NCBI GenBank assembly: GCA_949128115.1
Contig: OX421966.1
Span: forward strand, 36,101,042 to 36,165,041
Source of the DNA: Anaspis maculata
Lineage: Eukaryota > Arthropoda > Insecta > Coleoptera > Scraptiidae
DNA length: 64,000 bases
Direction: 5' to 3'
The position numbers and the translations under genes were made by a program. Below the pieces are notes generated by a model. The model was not told the origin of the DNA and did not search any database. It saw only the letters and a list, made by a program, of their open reading frames with translations. Below are positions 1-11,548 of the stretch, piece by piece. Position 1 is the stretch's first letter, and each line of letters begins with the position of its first letter.

Positions 1-701
1 CATCCTTGGACAACAAGCAGTCGGTTGAGTTGTCAACATACAGAACACAAATGTTCCCAAGCCCCTTACGAACCACTAGGGACATCTAGCATTGTTTCTT
101 CAACTACGCTGAAAACATCCCATTGAAAAACTCAACGTGAGGTCGCCACTACTGTAGGGGGCGCCTACTTCGAAAAAGCGGCCGTAACGACGCGAAAAAC
201 AGGGGAGTTTGAGTAGTTTGACCAGTAACTGACAGTGACTGGAGACGTCAAGCAAGAAACAGAGGTTATCCAAATTTCAAATCAAGACATAAAATGACGG
301 ACGTCGGTCGCTGAAGCGTCAACGCCGTCAAAATTGTCAAATTTGCCCCCAACGGTCGTGGCGCCCTCGGTGTGTAAAAGTGGCAGTGCAAGGCCCCATT
401 AGAATGTAATACGGTATAACTGTGCTTGCAATCGTTGTCCGATAATCAAAATCAGCCTGCCCACCAAACCAAGCGCTAGTAAAAGTCAGTCTTCCGACTC
501 CGGACTCCCCCGCCGGCCCTGTAATCACCCCGCGACTGTGAAAAAACATATATTTTGCATTGTAATCGAGATTGTAACATCCAAGACGCGAGCTTTGAAT
601 TTTTGTCACAACTCACATTATAAGCGTATCATCGTTGGGGATTCGGCAATACTGAGGGACCTCTGATGACCTGGCCTAGTCTCGCCAGCCTTGGTACCCT
701 G
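1..701. other. no gene recognised
   Basis: Mixed-composition sequence. Short open frames on both strands show no domain, signal peptide or codon pattern that I recognise. No repeat structure was evident by eye. Confidence 0.4.
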
Positions 702-832
702 TGGTGGAACCACGAACACTCGACAGTAGTTGTCGATCTCGACAGTTTCCCTTTTCCTGAAGAGTGAAGGGTGCAGAGGGAAAAGAGGAAATTGTCGAGA
801 TCGACAAGTGTCGAGTGTTCGTGGTTCCACCA
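702..832. repeat. 131-bp hairpin (MITE-like inverted repeat)
   Basis: The left arm (702-756) reads as the reverse complement of the right arm (778-832). The outer 24 bases (702-725 against 809-832) pair perfectly, and the inner part (TTGTCGATCTCGACA-like) pairs with small gaps. The loop is about 20 bases. No target duplication was clear. Confidence 0.8.
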
Positions 833-1003
833 CTGGTCGAAAAATCTGGTCGTTTGGTCGTGTTTCCGGTTTCGTCGATCGGCTCGGCTGGTTGCCTAGG
901 ACTACACCTAGGACTAACTGACAGAAAACTGACAGAAGTCCATTTCCCAATGCAAAATAAGTGAAAAAAGTGAAAAAACATTGTCCTACTTTTTTTTGTC
1001 CGT

Positions 1004-1583
1004 ACTAACGTATGGTCCGAAAGTTTTGGGAATTTTTTAAAAGCTAATAACTTTTTTTTGATAGTTTTAATTTTGTAACTTGATATTGCAAAAACTAGCG
1101 TCATCTTCAACAATTTCAAATTCGTATTCAACATATTGAAGATGGGCCATTATTTTTGATGGCTCTCGATTTTCTTCTGCCATGTTCGATCATTCTCTGG
1201 ACAACAGCAGGATTAATTTCTCAGAGCTCCTGCCTCCCAATGTACCGCAAGCTCGACCAATATAAGATTTTTGGTAAGTATTGAGCAGGATAGTATACGA
1301 CAAGGGATGGGAAGCTGCGAATGAAGACCAATTACGGCGTCACATTTTTCAATAACATTAGATAATTCCACATTTGACAAATTGATACAGAAAATCATGG
1401 AACATGGCAGAAGATAATTGAGATCCATCGAAGATAATGGTTCATTTTCAATATGTTGAATATGAGTTTGTTATTGTTATATATGATGTTAATTTTTGCA
1501 ATATCAAGTACGAAAATAAAGACTATTCAGAAAAAGTTATTAGCTTAGAACTATTTCCCAAAACTTTCGGACCATACGTTAGT
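1004..1583. repeat. 580-bp foldback element
   Basis: The segment starting ACTAACGTATGGTCCGAAAG at 1004 returns inverted, ending at 1583. Pairing continues inward to about 1190 and 1395 (a shared CTTCTGCCATGTTC block), leaving a loop of about 200 bases. Arms are about 190 bases with scattered mismatches and indels. No coding content was recognised. It is likely a non-autonomous transposon. Confidence 0.75.
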
Positions 1584-2718
1584 AACTATGTCATAACCCT
1601 CTCTCCCCAATGAATCTAGAACCACCCTGAGAATGGTTTTATCGCGCTCATCTGTTGAATATAATGTAGCTATTTTTGACGCTCGTCCAATATCGCGTCT
1701 AATCTATAGACTGGGCCAGCGAGCAATCTAGTCAATTATTGTCAAATTTTTTGAAAACAATTCATCTAGCTCGTTCTCACTAGTTTGTCATCAAACTTAA
1801 GAATTAACAAAAATATCAATTGGAAAATTTCAAGAACTGAAAGAAACTACCTATACGCTGTGAAGACAACGAAAAATTAACAGCAACTTCCAATGCACGC
1901 ACGCAAAACCGTGCGTGCATACGTGCAATTGTGTAACGATGATAATTGTTGTTATTGTTGTAATATAAAATGCGGTATCACTTTATCAACATAATAATAA
2001 CAGGGTCAAGGTCAGTTATGGCTCTGGTGTTCGGTATATTAAATATTATTTTATTCAGATTAAAATTTGAACATTTTGCTAATTAATTGCATAGATTTGA
2101 CGTGGAGGTGATGGTGGCGGCCGAGAGGTGCGGGAGGCAGCGGCGGCGAAAGTTCCTACAGCACACAGTAGGCAGACCTGCGCGCGTAATTACAGAGGTG
2201 GCGTTGAGAAAACGAAAGCTCCATTTCCGGTGCACACCACGTAACGTTCGAAAACATACACAACATGAGCTTAAAGCTCGCACGCTCTGTCTCGCTCTTT
2301 CCCTAGCTCACCGTAACGCCACTATGCTTATTTCAGAAGCTCTAAACGGCTGTGACATTTCAATATTGACTAGGCACAAAATGCTTGCGAAAAGTCAATT
2401 TGTTTTTAAGTCAATTTTATTTTTGGAATTTTTGGCATACATGACACCAGATACGTTATTAATTAGAACTGGGCGTGAGGTAAGGGGTCCCATTTATTTT
2501 GTAATACATAAAGTTGGGTGGGAGAATTTCCAGATTTGGCATTGTGAACTACTGCTTCACCACCTCATGTGAGGATATGAAAAAGAGAATAGAGGTTATG
2601 TTATTATCGCGCTGTCAAACCAAAAAGCTCAGATATTTCAAAACCATTCTAAAAATTAGCGCGCTCCTTTTGACCCGTCGTTCAAAACAGCCCATCCTGC
2701 TTTTCCAAAAGTGAGTTC
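1584..2718. other. no gene recognised
   Basis: AT-rich up to about 2080, then somewhat more GC-rich around 2100-2330. A 161-codon open frame at 2087-2572 (+) has no recognisable motif and I treat it as chance. The stretch includes the small hairpin at 1892-1919. Confidence 0.4.
1892..1919. repeat. 28-bp perfect hairpin
   Basis: ATGCACGCACG and CGTGCGTGCAT flank a six-base CAAAAC loop, giving an 11-bp perfect stem. It is too short to assign to an element. Confidence 0.7.
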
Positions 2719-3094
2719 TTAAAGCTTTGGCCCAAACTTTAAGGACGGAGTTGAATTGGTGAAATCAGCCGTTGCGAAATCAAGTGCTATACGGGCTTAT
2801 TCCTTGACAGCAATTCATCATTCAGGTCTCTGTAGAAAGCTACAAGGATGTTCTTTGGTCTGAGCCTATTGGCATTTTCAAAAGTGGAAAGAAAACAAAA
2901 ATTCTGCAAATTTGAAAGAATTATTTTCGGATTTTGGAAATGCCAATGGGCTCAAACCAAATTATATCCTTGTAGCTTTCCGAAGAGACTTGAATGATGA
3001 ATTTCTGTCAAGGAATAAGCCCGTAGCACTTGATTTCTAAACGACCGATTTCACCAATTCAACTCCATCCTTGAAGTTTGGGCCAAAGCTTTAA
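2719..3094. repeat. 376-bp foldback element
   Basis: The left arm begins TTAAAGCTTTGGCCCAAACT. The right arm ends with its inverted copy at 3094. Pairing runs inward to about 2885 and 2932, so most of the element folds on itself around a loop of about 45 bases. No coding capacity was seen. Confidence 0.8.
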
Positions 3095-3739
3095 AAGCTC
3101 TACCACGACTTGCTTCCGTTATCAGAAGCAAAATGTCGCGCACAGGAGACCCGATCTGTCTGAATTTTTCAATCAACACGACATGCACCAAAATTTTGTG
3201 AACTTTTAAAAATTCAAATTTGAAGACCTAAAAACAAAATGTCCGCTGCTACTTAACGCACTACGAAATATGAATAGTAGTCCGAGTATAATTTTGTGTG
3301 TCATGGGCTCCAAAATTGTTTTCAACATTTCCTTGAATTATTCGGACTATTAGATTGTTCAGCCAAAATATAAAAATGTACTTATGTTAAATTCATGAAG
3401 ATCATCTCCAGATAGTCAAAATAGCCAGATAGCCAGATAGTGGAACTTCTAATGTGCGGTTATCTGATATGGATGCTAATTCGTTTGATGCCGATCAAAC
3501 CTGAAACACAAGTGTCGAAACGTGAGACTGGGTCCCAAGTATCGTATACCTATTGCCAAAGGAAAGTAATAAAGAGCTGCGTTTGTGTTTTTCTATGGGC
3601 TAGAGCTGTGGCAAAATTGGCGGAGGAGCCGTGCACACTTCTAGTTATCTTCTAGCCTCTGACATGCTATACTTACAGCAGTTACAGGCTATGCACTATG
3701 CAGTGCTCATTTTGTTCTATATATCCAGACAGCACGAAA

Positions 3740-3905
3740 TGTTTTGAAAATATTTGGTAGTAGTTGATGAATATTAACAACATTCTATAAATGTTTACGA
3801 AATATTCGTCACAAATATTACAAAAATATTAAGGTGAAATATTGTACCAACATTCAGCAAATATTTTGAACATTTATTGAATATTTAGCAATAAATATTA
3901 TCAAA
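3740..3905. repeat. degenerate AAATATT motif array
   Basis: About nine copies of an A/G-AATATT core occur at irregular 10-21 base spacing (for example near 3748, 3769, 3800, 3811, 3822, 3838, 3859, 3880 and 3893). It resembles subterminal repeats of DNA transposons, but no element ends were found. Confidence 0.45.
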
Positions 3906-4005
3906 ATATATAGTGAACTTGATTTCTCTAATATTTACAGTATTCTAGGCAATGTGGCTTCCGGTTTTTGTTTTGGTCATTTGCACGGAACTTTGAAATA
4001 TATAG

Positions 4006-4045
4006 TTGAAGTCAAAGTGTATATATATATACACATTGACTTCAA
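4006..4045. repeat. 40-bp palindrome, possible collapsed Tc1-type TIR pair
   Basis: TTGAAGTCAA and TTGACTTCAA flank a GTGTATATATATATACAC core, giving a nearly perfect 40-bp palindrome. TTGAAGTC resembles the start of Tc1-family terminal repeats (known of that family), so this may be an extremely deleted element. That origin is inference. Confidence 0.5.
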
Positions 4046-4530
4046 GTGTAGTTTGCCTTAAATTAGCAAAGCTCGGTTTGCGGTCCTGAAAGTGCCTTTT
4101 TTACGGCCTACAATAGGTTTTTTCTATTGCGGTTAAAATGATTCATAATGTCATAAAATACATTCGTTGTTTCATTTGTTTCGTACAAATATGTCACTTT
4201 AATTTATTTCGACACCAATTGGTAATTTACGAGGCGGTAGCCGAGTATCCCTAAAAGTGGATGAGCCGCTGAAGCATTTTGCATACTTGTTGCATACAAC
4301 ATTTTTCAGCATAAGCTCTCCAAACACCAATTTGTGCCCTCTATATCGGCCATAGTGACATTGTCTATTCTGTAAAAATGTAACTACAACAACTAAACTG
4401 CTAAATCAACAATGCAACACCCTGCAGCATCTTTCAGATATAATATAGTTAGCAAAATTCATATTATTCATATAGCGGACATTTGCGTGTTCACATAGTA
4501 TTTTACCCAGAACCACTGAATCTTCCCAAC

Positions 4531-4722
4531 GGCCCCGTAGCACAAGTGGTCATCAGTATCTGTCTGTGGTGCGGAGATGGCGGGTTCGATTCCTGCTGTA
4601 GCCTGGGCGTTGTGTCGTCTTTGAAAGGCAATTTTTCAGCTAAATCAATTGTATATGAAATAAAGGCGAGCCTCTATGGCCAAAAAAGGCCGATAAAAAG
4701 AAAAACGAACTTTTTTTTTTAA
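4531..4722 (+). mobile_element. tRNA-derived SINE (copy 1)
   Basis: A tRNA-like head carries a pol III A box (TAGCACAAGTGG, 4538-4549) and a canonical B box (GGTTCGATTCC, about 4583-4593). A non-tRNA body follows, with a 3' end reading AAGGCCGATAAAAAG and then T/A-rich sequence. The B-box half is good, but the rest does not fold as a functional tRNA gene. The tail resembles that of the SINE at 43171. Confidence 0.8.
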
Positions 4723-5239
4723 TTTCTAAAAATATCCGGTTCTAAATGTTAGATCACCCTGTATAAATCTCTCGATAAATCCCCTGCAAGAAATTCAAGC
4801 AAAACACCCCGTGATGTTTGATTGCTGCCCATTAAAGGAATGTATTCCACATGGTCCCTATGCTCTTTCATTCAAAATTCCACGGAATGCTTTTTACTTA
4901 CATAAGTTCCTGGATCTTCCAAATGGTTTCAATGTGTTGCGTTAAAATGTGCATCTCCATGTTTCGTCTGATTGGGAGAAAGAGCTTGAAAAAGTCAAAA
5001 AGTCTCGCTAATAATGAATCGCGATAAGCTATCGAACGGTCTCTCTGCCAATTGTACGTGCTTGTGACCTATCCCCGAGTTGAAGTCTTCAGCGAATATC
5101 GTAACGATCTTCTTCCAAATAATTTGGAGCGATATCAAGCTAAGACTGAGACTGAGACGTTCACAGATTTTAATTCTACGGGAAAAATTCTTGGGAAGAA
5201 GATTTTCCGTTTTCAAATTGTTTAATCGGGGAAACTTTC
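4723..5239. other. no gene recognised
   Basis: AT-rich. A CACCCTGTATA motif near 4757 looks like a lone terminus of the CAGGGTG foldback group. A 73-codon minus-strand open frame (4995-5216) shows no family signature. Confidence 0.35.
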
Positions 5240-6063
5240 GTAGATTGTAGATTGCTCAAAGTCTCCCACAAGTTTTTATTATATTCCCACTTTTCGCGAG
5301 ACCAACACTGGCTTATAAATTTCATCATCGTTGCATTTTCGAGTAAAAATTCCGCTCCAAAATGGCACTATTCACTGTAATTTCGGCTGGAATACTGGTT
5401 TCAGGGTCTTCCAGTGTGGGAGGGTTTGTTAGCATAGACTAAGTCTTTCAAGAAACCCCACAGAATAAATCTGGCGGCGTGAGATCGGCGGGTGATCTCG
5501 CCACCCAATTAATGTCACCATTTCTCGAGATCAAACGTCTATGAACCAAGTGGAAACTTTTTGGCCTGTGAAATTGGACCTGTCAAATTTCTAAAAGATT
5601 CTCAAATTATTCGGAATGAATTCGGATAAAAAAAGCCCAAACAAGCCGAGTTTATTGCAGGGTAAATTGGAAAACAAGATATTTTGGAAGCCTTTGCGTA
5701 TTGCGTCGTAGTGTGCATTGGAAAAAACATTTTTTCCAGAACTCATCATATGGCTCGTCTTATGGTGTAAAATGTCTGTGAATGAGCTCTCTTTTATTTC
5801 TTGATTCATCTCTCTATATCAATTCTTAAGACAGTATTATTGGCCTCAAAAAAAGTGAGCATACTGACTGGCCTACCTTGATGTATATTTACTGCCCGGT
5901 TTCGACGGCCTATTGTCCCTCCTCATCAGAGTCTACATAGGTAATAGATAAAATCATAACAATATGAATGGAATAATAAGATAAGGGTACATACCATGAA
6001 AGTTGATGTAAAAATGAGGTAAGAAGTTAAAAGGTGGGAAGACTTTGAGCAATCTACAATCTA
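5240..6063 (-). mobile_element. decayed Tc1/mariner-superfamily element with terminal inverted repeats
   Basis: A 30-bp terminal repeat (GTAGATTGTAGATTGCTCAA, continuing into AGTCTCCCAC) at 5240-5269 returns inverted at 6033-6063. Both ends could be read as flanked by TA, the target of this superfamily. The interior holds a broken transposase C-terminus on the minus strand (5320-5565). Length is about 0.82 kb against 1.3 kb or more for complete relatives, so the coding part is largely lost. A motif resembling a Penelope/hammerhead tail lies inside near 5898-5950. Confidence 0.55.
5320..5565 (-). pseudogene. mariner-like transposase, C-terminal fragment
   Basis: The minus strand reads GDINWVARSP, ADLTPPDLFCG, an in-frame stop, then TLEDPETSIPAEIT and AILERNFYSKMQR. 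This matches the layout of IS630/Tc1/mariner DDE transposases, where a W-P-x-R-S-P-D-L-T-P-x-D-x-F-x-W-G block (third acidic region) is followed by a helix-rich tail. Differences are a VA for PP, an extra A before DLTP, and stop codons after FCGVS and in the following KT-S stretch. The N-terminal HTH and the first two catalytic aspartates were not found. It is clearly non-functional. Confidence 0.65.
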
Positions 6064-6964
6064 CATAATTATGCAACAAACCCGCACTGAGAGATGCTAG
6101 AGAAATTCCTAAGGGAAGGGAAAACTTTCAACAAAGGGGGGGGCGGAATTTCGCTGGAGCACCTGTACAATAATATACAACCTAGACAAGTTCACATGAA
6201 TCACCTCATACAAAACCTAGGTTTTTTCAAACTAAGCGATACACTAACCAGCGGGCACTTATTAGCCCCAGCACTGTTCAGCAGGCGAAAAAGGAATCTA
6301 TGCATTCCAAAATTGGATGCCTGATCGATGATTCTGAACGAGAGAATGAAAAGTGTCCATTGTCCATTGATGCTTGGTGCGCATAGTGCCACAGTGTTGG
6401 TGGTCGACAAGGGAAATGCAGGATCACCTATTCATTTCCAAAAGCTGGCAAACAACCAGAGTAATGTAACTTTATTGGCACTATAGTGACAAACTATACG
6501 TAGTCCAAATATTTTTTAACTATTGAGGAAAGAGAAAAATATGCAAGATCTTCGTCATCCTACGTGGGTGTTTGATGCTTCGAAAATTGAGACCCGGAGT
6601 AGATGAACCTCGGGGTCCCCCATAGGTAGGTACCTGTATTGCTGGTAGCACACTCTTAGTTACATTTTGTTTGGTCAATTCCGGTCAGTTGGCGAACCGT
6701 GGTCAAAACCACTAGGGCATTGGCCAGAACATGATCTATTTAACGACGTGTTAGCATTCGAACTTTCAACCCGCTGATGCAACTTTCAAGACCCAGAAGC
6801 TAGTTAATGAAGAGCAAGAACAAAAATTGTTCTGATGTTCTTCTCGTCCTTGAAGATTCACTTGTTGAGTGTCAAAAATTCTTTTTTTACTACTAGCCGT
6901 GAAGTGCATCAGTATTAACCTGTTCCTGAAATAGAATGGCGATTTTCTAGCCGTAAAAAAATAC
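6064..6964. other. no gene recognised
   Basis: Two short overlapping open frames (6094-6324 on +, 6201-6410 on -) have no motif. Nothing else was seen. Confidence 0.35.
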
Positions 6965-6968
6965 TATA

Positions 6969-8044
6969 CCGGGTGATCATTTGAAAACTATCCACCTGCA
7001 ATAACTCCTGATTCCTGGTGAATATTTCTTCGAGCAAAAACAGGTCGATTTTTATATCGAGGGGGACATCTAAAACATACATTGGCAAATTTCTATCTTC
7101 AGCCCCCTCGCCCCCACCCATCCCAAAAATAAAATTTCAAATGACACTACCTACTTTGCGATATATCAAATTAAAGAAAATTGAATTCTCTTTTTGGAAA
7201 AAATATTTTCAAAATTTCAACTTCACCCCCCTTTCTCCCTAAAAATTCTCTGAGTGTCCCTTTCAATATTCTGGACCCCTCAATTCTCTTGAGTTTAGTG
7301 AGCATCATCCTGAATAGCTTCAAAGAAGAGAGTTTTCGGTGAAAAAAGTGCCACCCAAATTGACCCCATTACACTCCCCCACCTCAACTTTGAAATTTAA
7401 CAAAATACCACCCACTTTGTGATACATCAAATCAAAGGAAATTAAATTCTCTTTCTAAAAACAATTTTTTTTAAATTTTCAATCCCTCCCCCATTCAACT
7501 GGACATTTGGAGTACTTCAGTAGGAAAACGGGGGTTTTGAAAATTTCGAAAAAATTGTGTTCAGGGGGAGAATTCAATTCCCTTTCATTTGATGTATCAC
7601 AAAGTAGGTATTATCATTTTAGATTTTTAAGGGGTGGAGGGGGGAGCGAAGGGGTGAATTTGGGTGGCACTTTTCCATAGAAATTTTTTTTCTGATGCTG
7701 TGCAGGATGACGTTGACTGCATTTAAGAGAATTGAGAGGTCAAGAATATTTAATTGGACATTCAGAGAATTCAGGGGGGAAGAGGGGTGGGGTTAAAAAT
7801 TTTAGAAATATTTTTTCAGAGAGAGAATTCAATTCTGTTGAATTTAATGTATCGCAAAATAGGTAGTGTTATTTGAAATTTAAAAGTTGGGGTAGGTGGG
7901 GGCGAGGGGGCTGAAGATAGAAAGTCGCTATTGTATGTTTTAGATGTCCCCCTCGATATAAAAATCGACCTATTTTTGCTCAAAGACATTTTTACTAGGA
8001 GTCGGGAGTTATTGCAGGTGGATAGTTTTCAAATGATCACCCGG
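6969..8044. mobile_element. 1.08-kb foldback element (family FB-A)
   Basis: Termini are CCGGGTGATCATTTGAAAAC at 6969 and its inverse ending at 8044, each bordered by TATA, consistent with a TA target duplication. The two halves pair across nearly the whole length with a centre near 7500. Mirrored blocks include the CCCCCTCGATATAAAAATCG block, the CCACCCAAATT block near 7350 and 7660, and a CTCAATTCTCTT block. No transposase is encoded. The same internal sequence recurs at 57725-58817 with different outer ends, and a broken copy lies at about 45680-47585. Confidence 0.85.
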
Positions 8045-8161
8045 TATAAACCACGGTCGAGAAAACTCAGAGCCCTATATTCTAGATATTCTAGATATCC
8101 TAGATCTAAACTGGCGCTTCAGCTGATAATACTTTCTCAACCTAACCTTGGTATACATCAT

Positions 8162-8916
8162 CAGTGGCGCAGCCAAGGGGGGGGCTAGGGGGCTATAGCC
8201 CCCCCCCCCAGACAGTCTCGCTTTTTACCGAAGCAATGAAAAATTTTGAACAAAATAAAAAAATTATTGTGTTCGACTGTTACCTTCTTTATCTTTTAGA
8301 GAATGGATCATTAGTCTCTCTGTGTGAGAGTTGCACTACTGCTATTGGATTGTGCGTTTTTTTCAATTGGTGCGAAGAGGAAAACTCTTTAGGTTCAAGC
8401 AAGTATACTTACCTACCTATACATCAATTTAAAAAGAAGTCCAATACAGTCGCAGTGAAATGTTCTATTTTGAGCTATTTTTTTAAAATTCCAGACTATT
8501 CACCTTATCTTCTATGGAGATTGGAGACCTACCTGTTACTTTCTACCTGGGAACCTGGGTTAACATGCTATGTGTTTGTGTGCCTGAAATTTTGGCTGAA
8601 TATGAGCATATGTGCCCGGTTCACACCCATAATGCAAAGAATGCTTTATTCGCGTTAATTAAAATTGACTTCCTCCCCTTATTCCTCCATAAAAAAAAAA
8701 CGCAAGACGTTTCGCCCTGAGCTATTTCGGAAATGCCGTCCTTTAATACCTACTTCAATTTAAGGTAGGTAATATTGGTAGCACAATAATTATTTATACT
8801 CGAAATTAGGATGACCACGTCCCTTTTTGGGGGGGGGGGGTTTTCGCCTTCGGCGCAGTTCGCTTCGCTCGCGTCCCTTAGCCCCCCCCCTTGGCTAAAT
8901 CCTGGCTGCGCTACTG
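8162..8916. mobile_element. hAT-type non-autonomous transposon, 755 bp
   Basis: Terminal inverted repeats CAGTGGCGCAGCCAAGG at the left and TGGCTGCGCTACTG at the right bound the element, and subterminal G/C runs mirror each other. It is flanked by an identical 8-bp duplication TACATCAT (8154-8161 and 8917-8924). The CAGTGGCG-type end and the 8-bp duplication are hallmarks of the hAT superfamily. No transposase is present. Open frames inside show no BED or hAT dimerisation motif. Confidence 0.9.
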
Positions 8917-8924
8917 TACATCAT

Positions 8925-11090
8925 ACTATATTTTGAGCCTTTTGGGTCGTGGAGTTCTCCAAGTATTATACCAGATTGTGCAAAACAATATAAATATGTC
9001 CGGTACAAATTGATTCGTGTGAACGACCCAAATAATAGATTTTATTGCTTTTGATTCCCCTTGACTTTGACCCCCAATCCCTGCAGGTATGACATTGGCC
9101 CCTTTGTCCAGCACTCAAAGCTGTTTAGAATAATAAAAGGGCCTTTTTTCTGCATATAAGTATATAAAATCTAACGTTTGGAATTGATTTTTTCCTAGGC
9201 GTTACGTTATATTCTACCATCTGATTGTCTTCGCGAAGAGCTTGCTACTTACCTGAGTATATTTAAAGATTCGTATTTCAAGATTCAAATAATAAAATGA
9301 TTTAATGATTTCTTCCATCGGCCAGTGGAATGGAAATTCAGGAGAATATCAAGATCTTTGACCAGCATCCTTCACTTTCCAAATCTCAAAGATATAGTCT
9401 AGTCAGGCGCCGATACAATAGAAAATTGAAATTTATCAGGCGGAATGCAAAATTTTTCATGCATGCATCTCCATTAGATCGACCGGCCTAGGTCATGCGT
9501 CGGATAAATTTGAATATTATAAATAAATTGGGGATTTGATGGCACGGTTCGTAATTATCGCCAACGTGATCGGCATATCTGGACAAACATCGAGTCCACC
9601 GCCGAAATTTGTGTACCATTAAGGTAATATTTCCGAGGTTTTGGCTTGCGCGGCCGTTGCACTCTAGTTTGTTTCTCGACAAATTCAACAATGGTGCGCC
9701 TAATGGGCAGGACAATAAAAATCCAACGTGGACTTTTCAAATGTCTGGTGTGTGTGCGTTCCTTCGTCTCATAACTCATAGGATTGAAAACGGGGATGCG
9801 GAGATAATGAATGGGGGGACCGGAGCGTGTCTAAATAAAGTCTCTCTTGCCGGTGTGGTGTGCAATTTTTGGCGAAAAAATTAGCAAGGCGAACCGGTTG
9901 ATGGTGGCTGGTGTATACAGCAGTCGCTAAAGGCTCACATGTTGTTGTGTAAGAGCTAGGAGGGAGCTTTTCAATAGATCTCTTATGCGTTGTGTACGCG
10001 TATACATGGCGAGAGCTATGGTAGAGCACGCGGGTAAAAGAGCGGACTCTCTCTTCAGCTCCACCATCCCATACGACATTCATGCAGCGAGAGCGTAGAC
10101 CCCCTTTCAGACGACGACGACGCGAAATTTGCAAAGGGGTCGACTTCTAATGCGCCTTTGTCTATTATAGTACGGAGACGGCCATCAGGGCGATGGATGG
10201 ATGTTTTCACAACGTTTGCACGGATCGCATGTACGCGAAGGGCTGAAGGGCCTTGGCCTTGGAACTTGAGAAACTGGATTGCGAATTTTTGGGGATGATG
10301 ATAACCTACCGCATACACACACCGCCACACCACCGGCCGAACCTGATGCGAGATTCGCGGATGTTCCCACATGACCTTTGAAATCGGAGCTATGTTTGCG
10401 TTCTGCAACAAAGTGTACTGTTTATATCGCATTCGATAAAAAGTAAAACTTGAATAATAAAAAAAAATCAAACGCCAATTAAGCGGTCTAGCTGCTGATA
10501 TTGGCGATTTTTTATCGTCCATCGTCGGTGGTGACGGCATGAGCGAGTGCTTAGGTACGCCACCCTTCCCTTCTGCTAAAGTGTGAATGATCCTGCGGAA
10601 TGGCTCGAAATAGCCGCACGATTGAATTTCGTGTTTGGATTTCTACTTATTTCTTCTTAGACTACACAAACATGCTTTGGTTGCAATAACCAGAGCAAAA
10701 GAAGTGACTGCTTATTTCTTTGACCTTTAATTTATAGAAAAGTACTCATGGGTACTACTGAAGTGTAAGGTGGGATACCGGTACCTGTACTAAAATAACG
10801 TCATACCCCATACTGGTGTCTGCATTCAATGTCACGGGAGCTGGGCGGCAAAACTTTTTTTTTTGAAAAGGCAGGACATTTTGTCTTTCTGGATTCTGGA
10901 TTTATTGTAGGGAGTTTATTATCAATTATTATAATTAATAATGATCCATTGATATAATTTTTTTTTTTTCTTTTTTTTTTTTTCCCAGTACTGAGGGATT
11001 TTATTATACAAATTATGAAACTACAAAAATAATTTACAGAGAATAAGTAGTGTATAAATGAGAGTAAATGAGAATTAATTGTATAAATGC
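8925..11090. other. no gene recognised; GC-richer patch 9600-10560
   Basis: Several overlapping open frames of 60-161 codons exist on both strands between 9488 and 10540. None shows a conserved motif, and neighbouring frames are open to similar degrees, so I cannot support a gene. T runs lie at about 10960-10985. It could contain unrecognised host exons. Confidence 0.35.
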
Positions 11091-11414
11091 TTAATTTAAA
11101 TAAATCCCTGCCCCGTCTTCAGTTCCCACCCCACGAATAGTTTTTCTGGTGCCACGTAGCCTCATGCTGATCGCCCGTATTAGGCTAAATTGAATTCGCA
11201 CCTTGACCCAGCACAAAACTGAAGAATAGGCCCTGTCCCATTTCTCCGCCATTGTCGAGGCCAGCCTTTTTAGGAAAACTATAAATTCTTTGTGCAACGC
11301 TCCTTCGCACGAGCATATCAGGGGAGTGAAGGAAGCTCTTACACGATATAAATGGAACATAGTTCCATCTGTCACGTAGGGCTCGCTTTTGGGCCCTTTT
11401 TCCCTATCTGCCAA
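11091..11414 (-). pseudogene. C-terminal nuclease-like remnant of a reverse-transcriptase element
   Basis: The minus-strand frame contains FTPLICSCEGALHKEFIVFL, KRLASTMAEKWDRAYSSVLC and a tail with SMRLRGTRKT and GTEDGAGI. I recognise this layout (FTPL, a G-rich turn, F-x-KRLA, EKW-x-R-x-Y, R-x-x-F-x-L, LRG-x-R) from the C-terminal end of RT-containing mobile-element proteins. It parallels the C-terminal restriction-like endonuclease half of the 28-31 kb element (F-x-P, G, F-x-x-x-LG, QRIS). Only about 100 residues remain and no upstream RT was found. Exact family is uncertain. Confidence 0.45.
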
Positions 11415-11548
11415 AACCAGCTGAGCTCACAGAGCCGGAATGAGATGCTTGGATGCTTGATGTTCGGTCCATCCAAGCACTGCACCACGCGCACGGTACA
11501 TCGGAATTACGTCAGACCCCCCAAACGCAAGTACAAATATAGGGTTTG

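Larger units (their letters stand above)
3095..4530. other. no gene recognised; AT-rich with small repeats
   Basis: This stretch holds a degenerate AT motif array (about 3740-3905) and a 40-bp palindrome (4006-4045), listed separately. The rest shows no gene or RNA that I can support. Confidence 0.4.

Noticed and set aside
2087..2572. 161-codon plus-strand open frame
   Set aside because: No motif; amphipathic low-information sequence in a locally GC-richer patch.
4531..4605. tRNA gene
   Set aside because: A and B boxes are good, but the 3' acceptor half is replaced by a SINE body and the cloverleaf cannot be completed. The same holds at 43171.
10055..10540. 161-codon minus-strand open frame
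   Set aside because: No family signature, and overlapping frames on both strands are similarly open.
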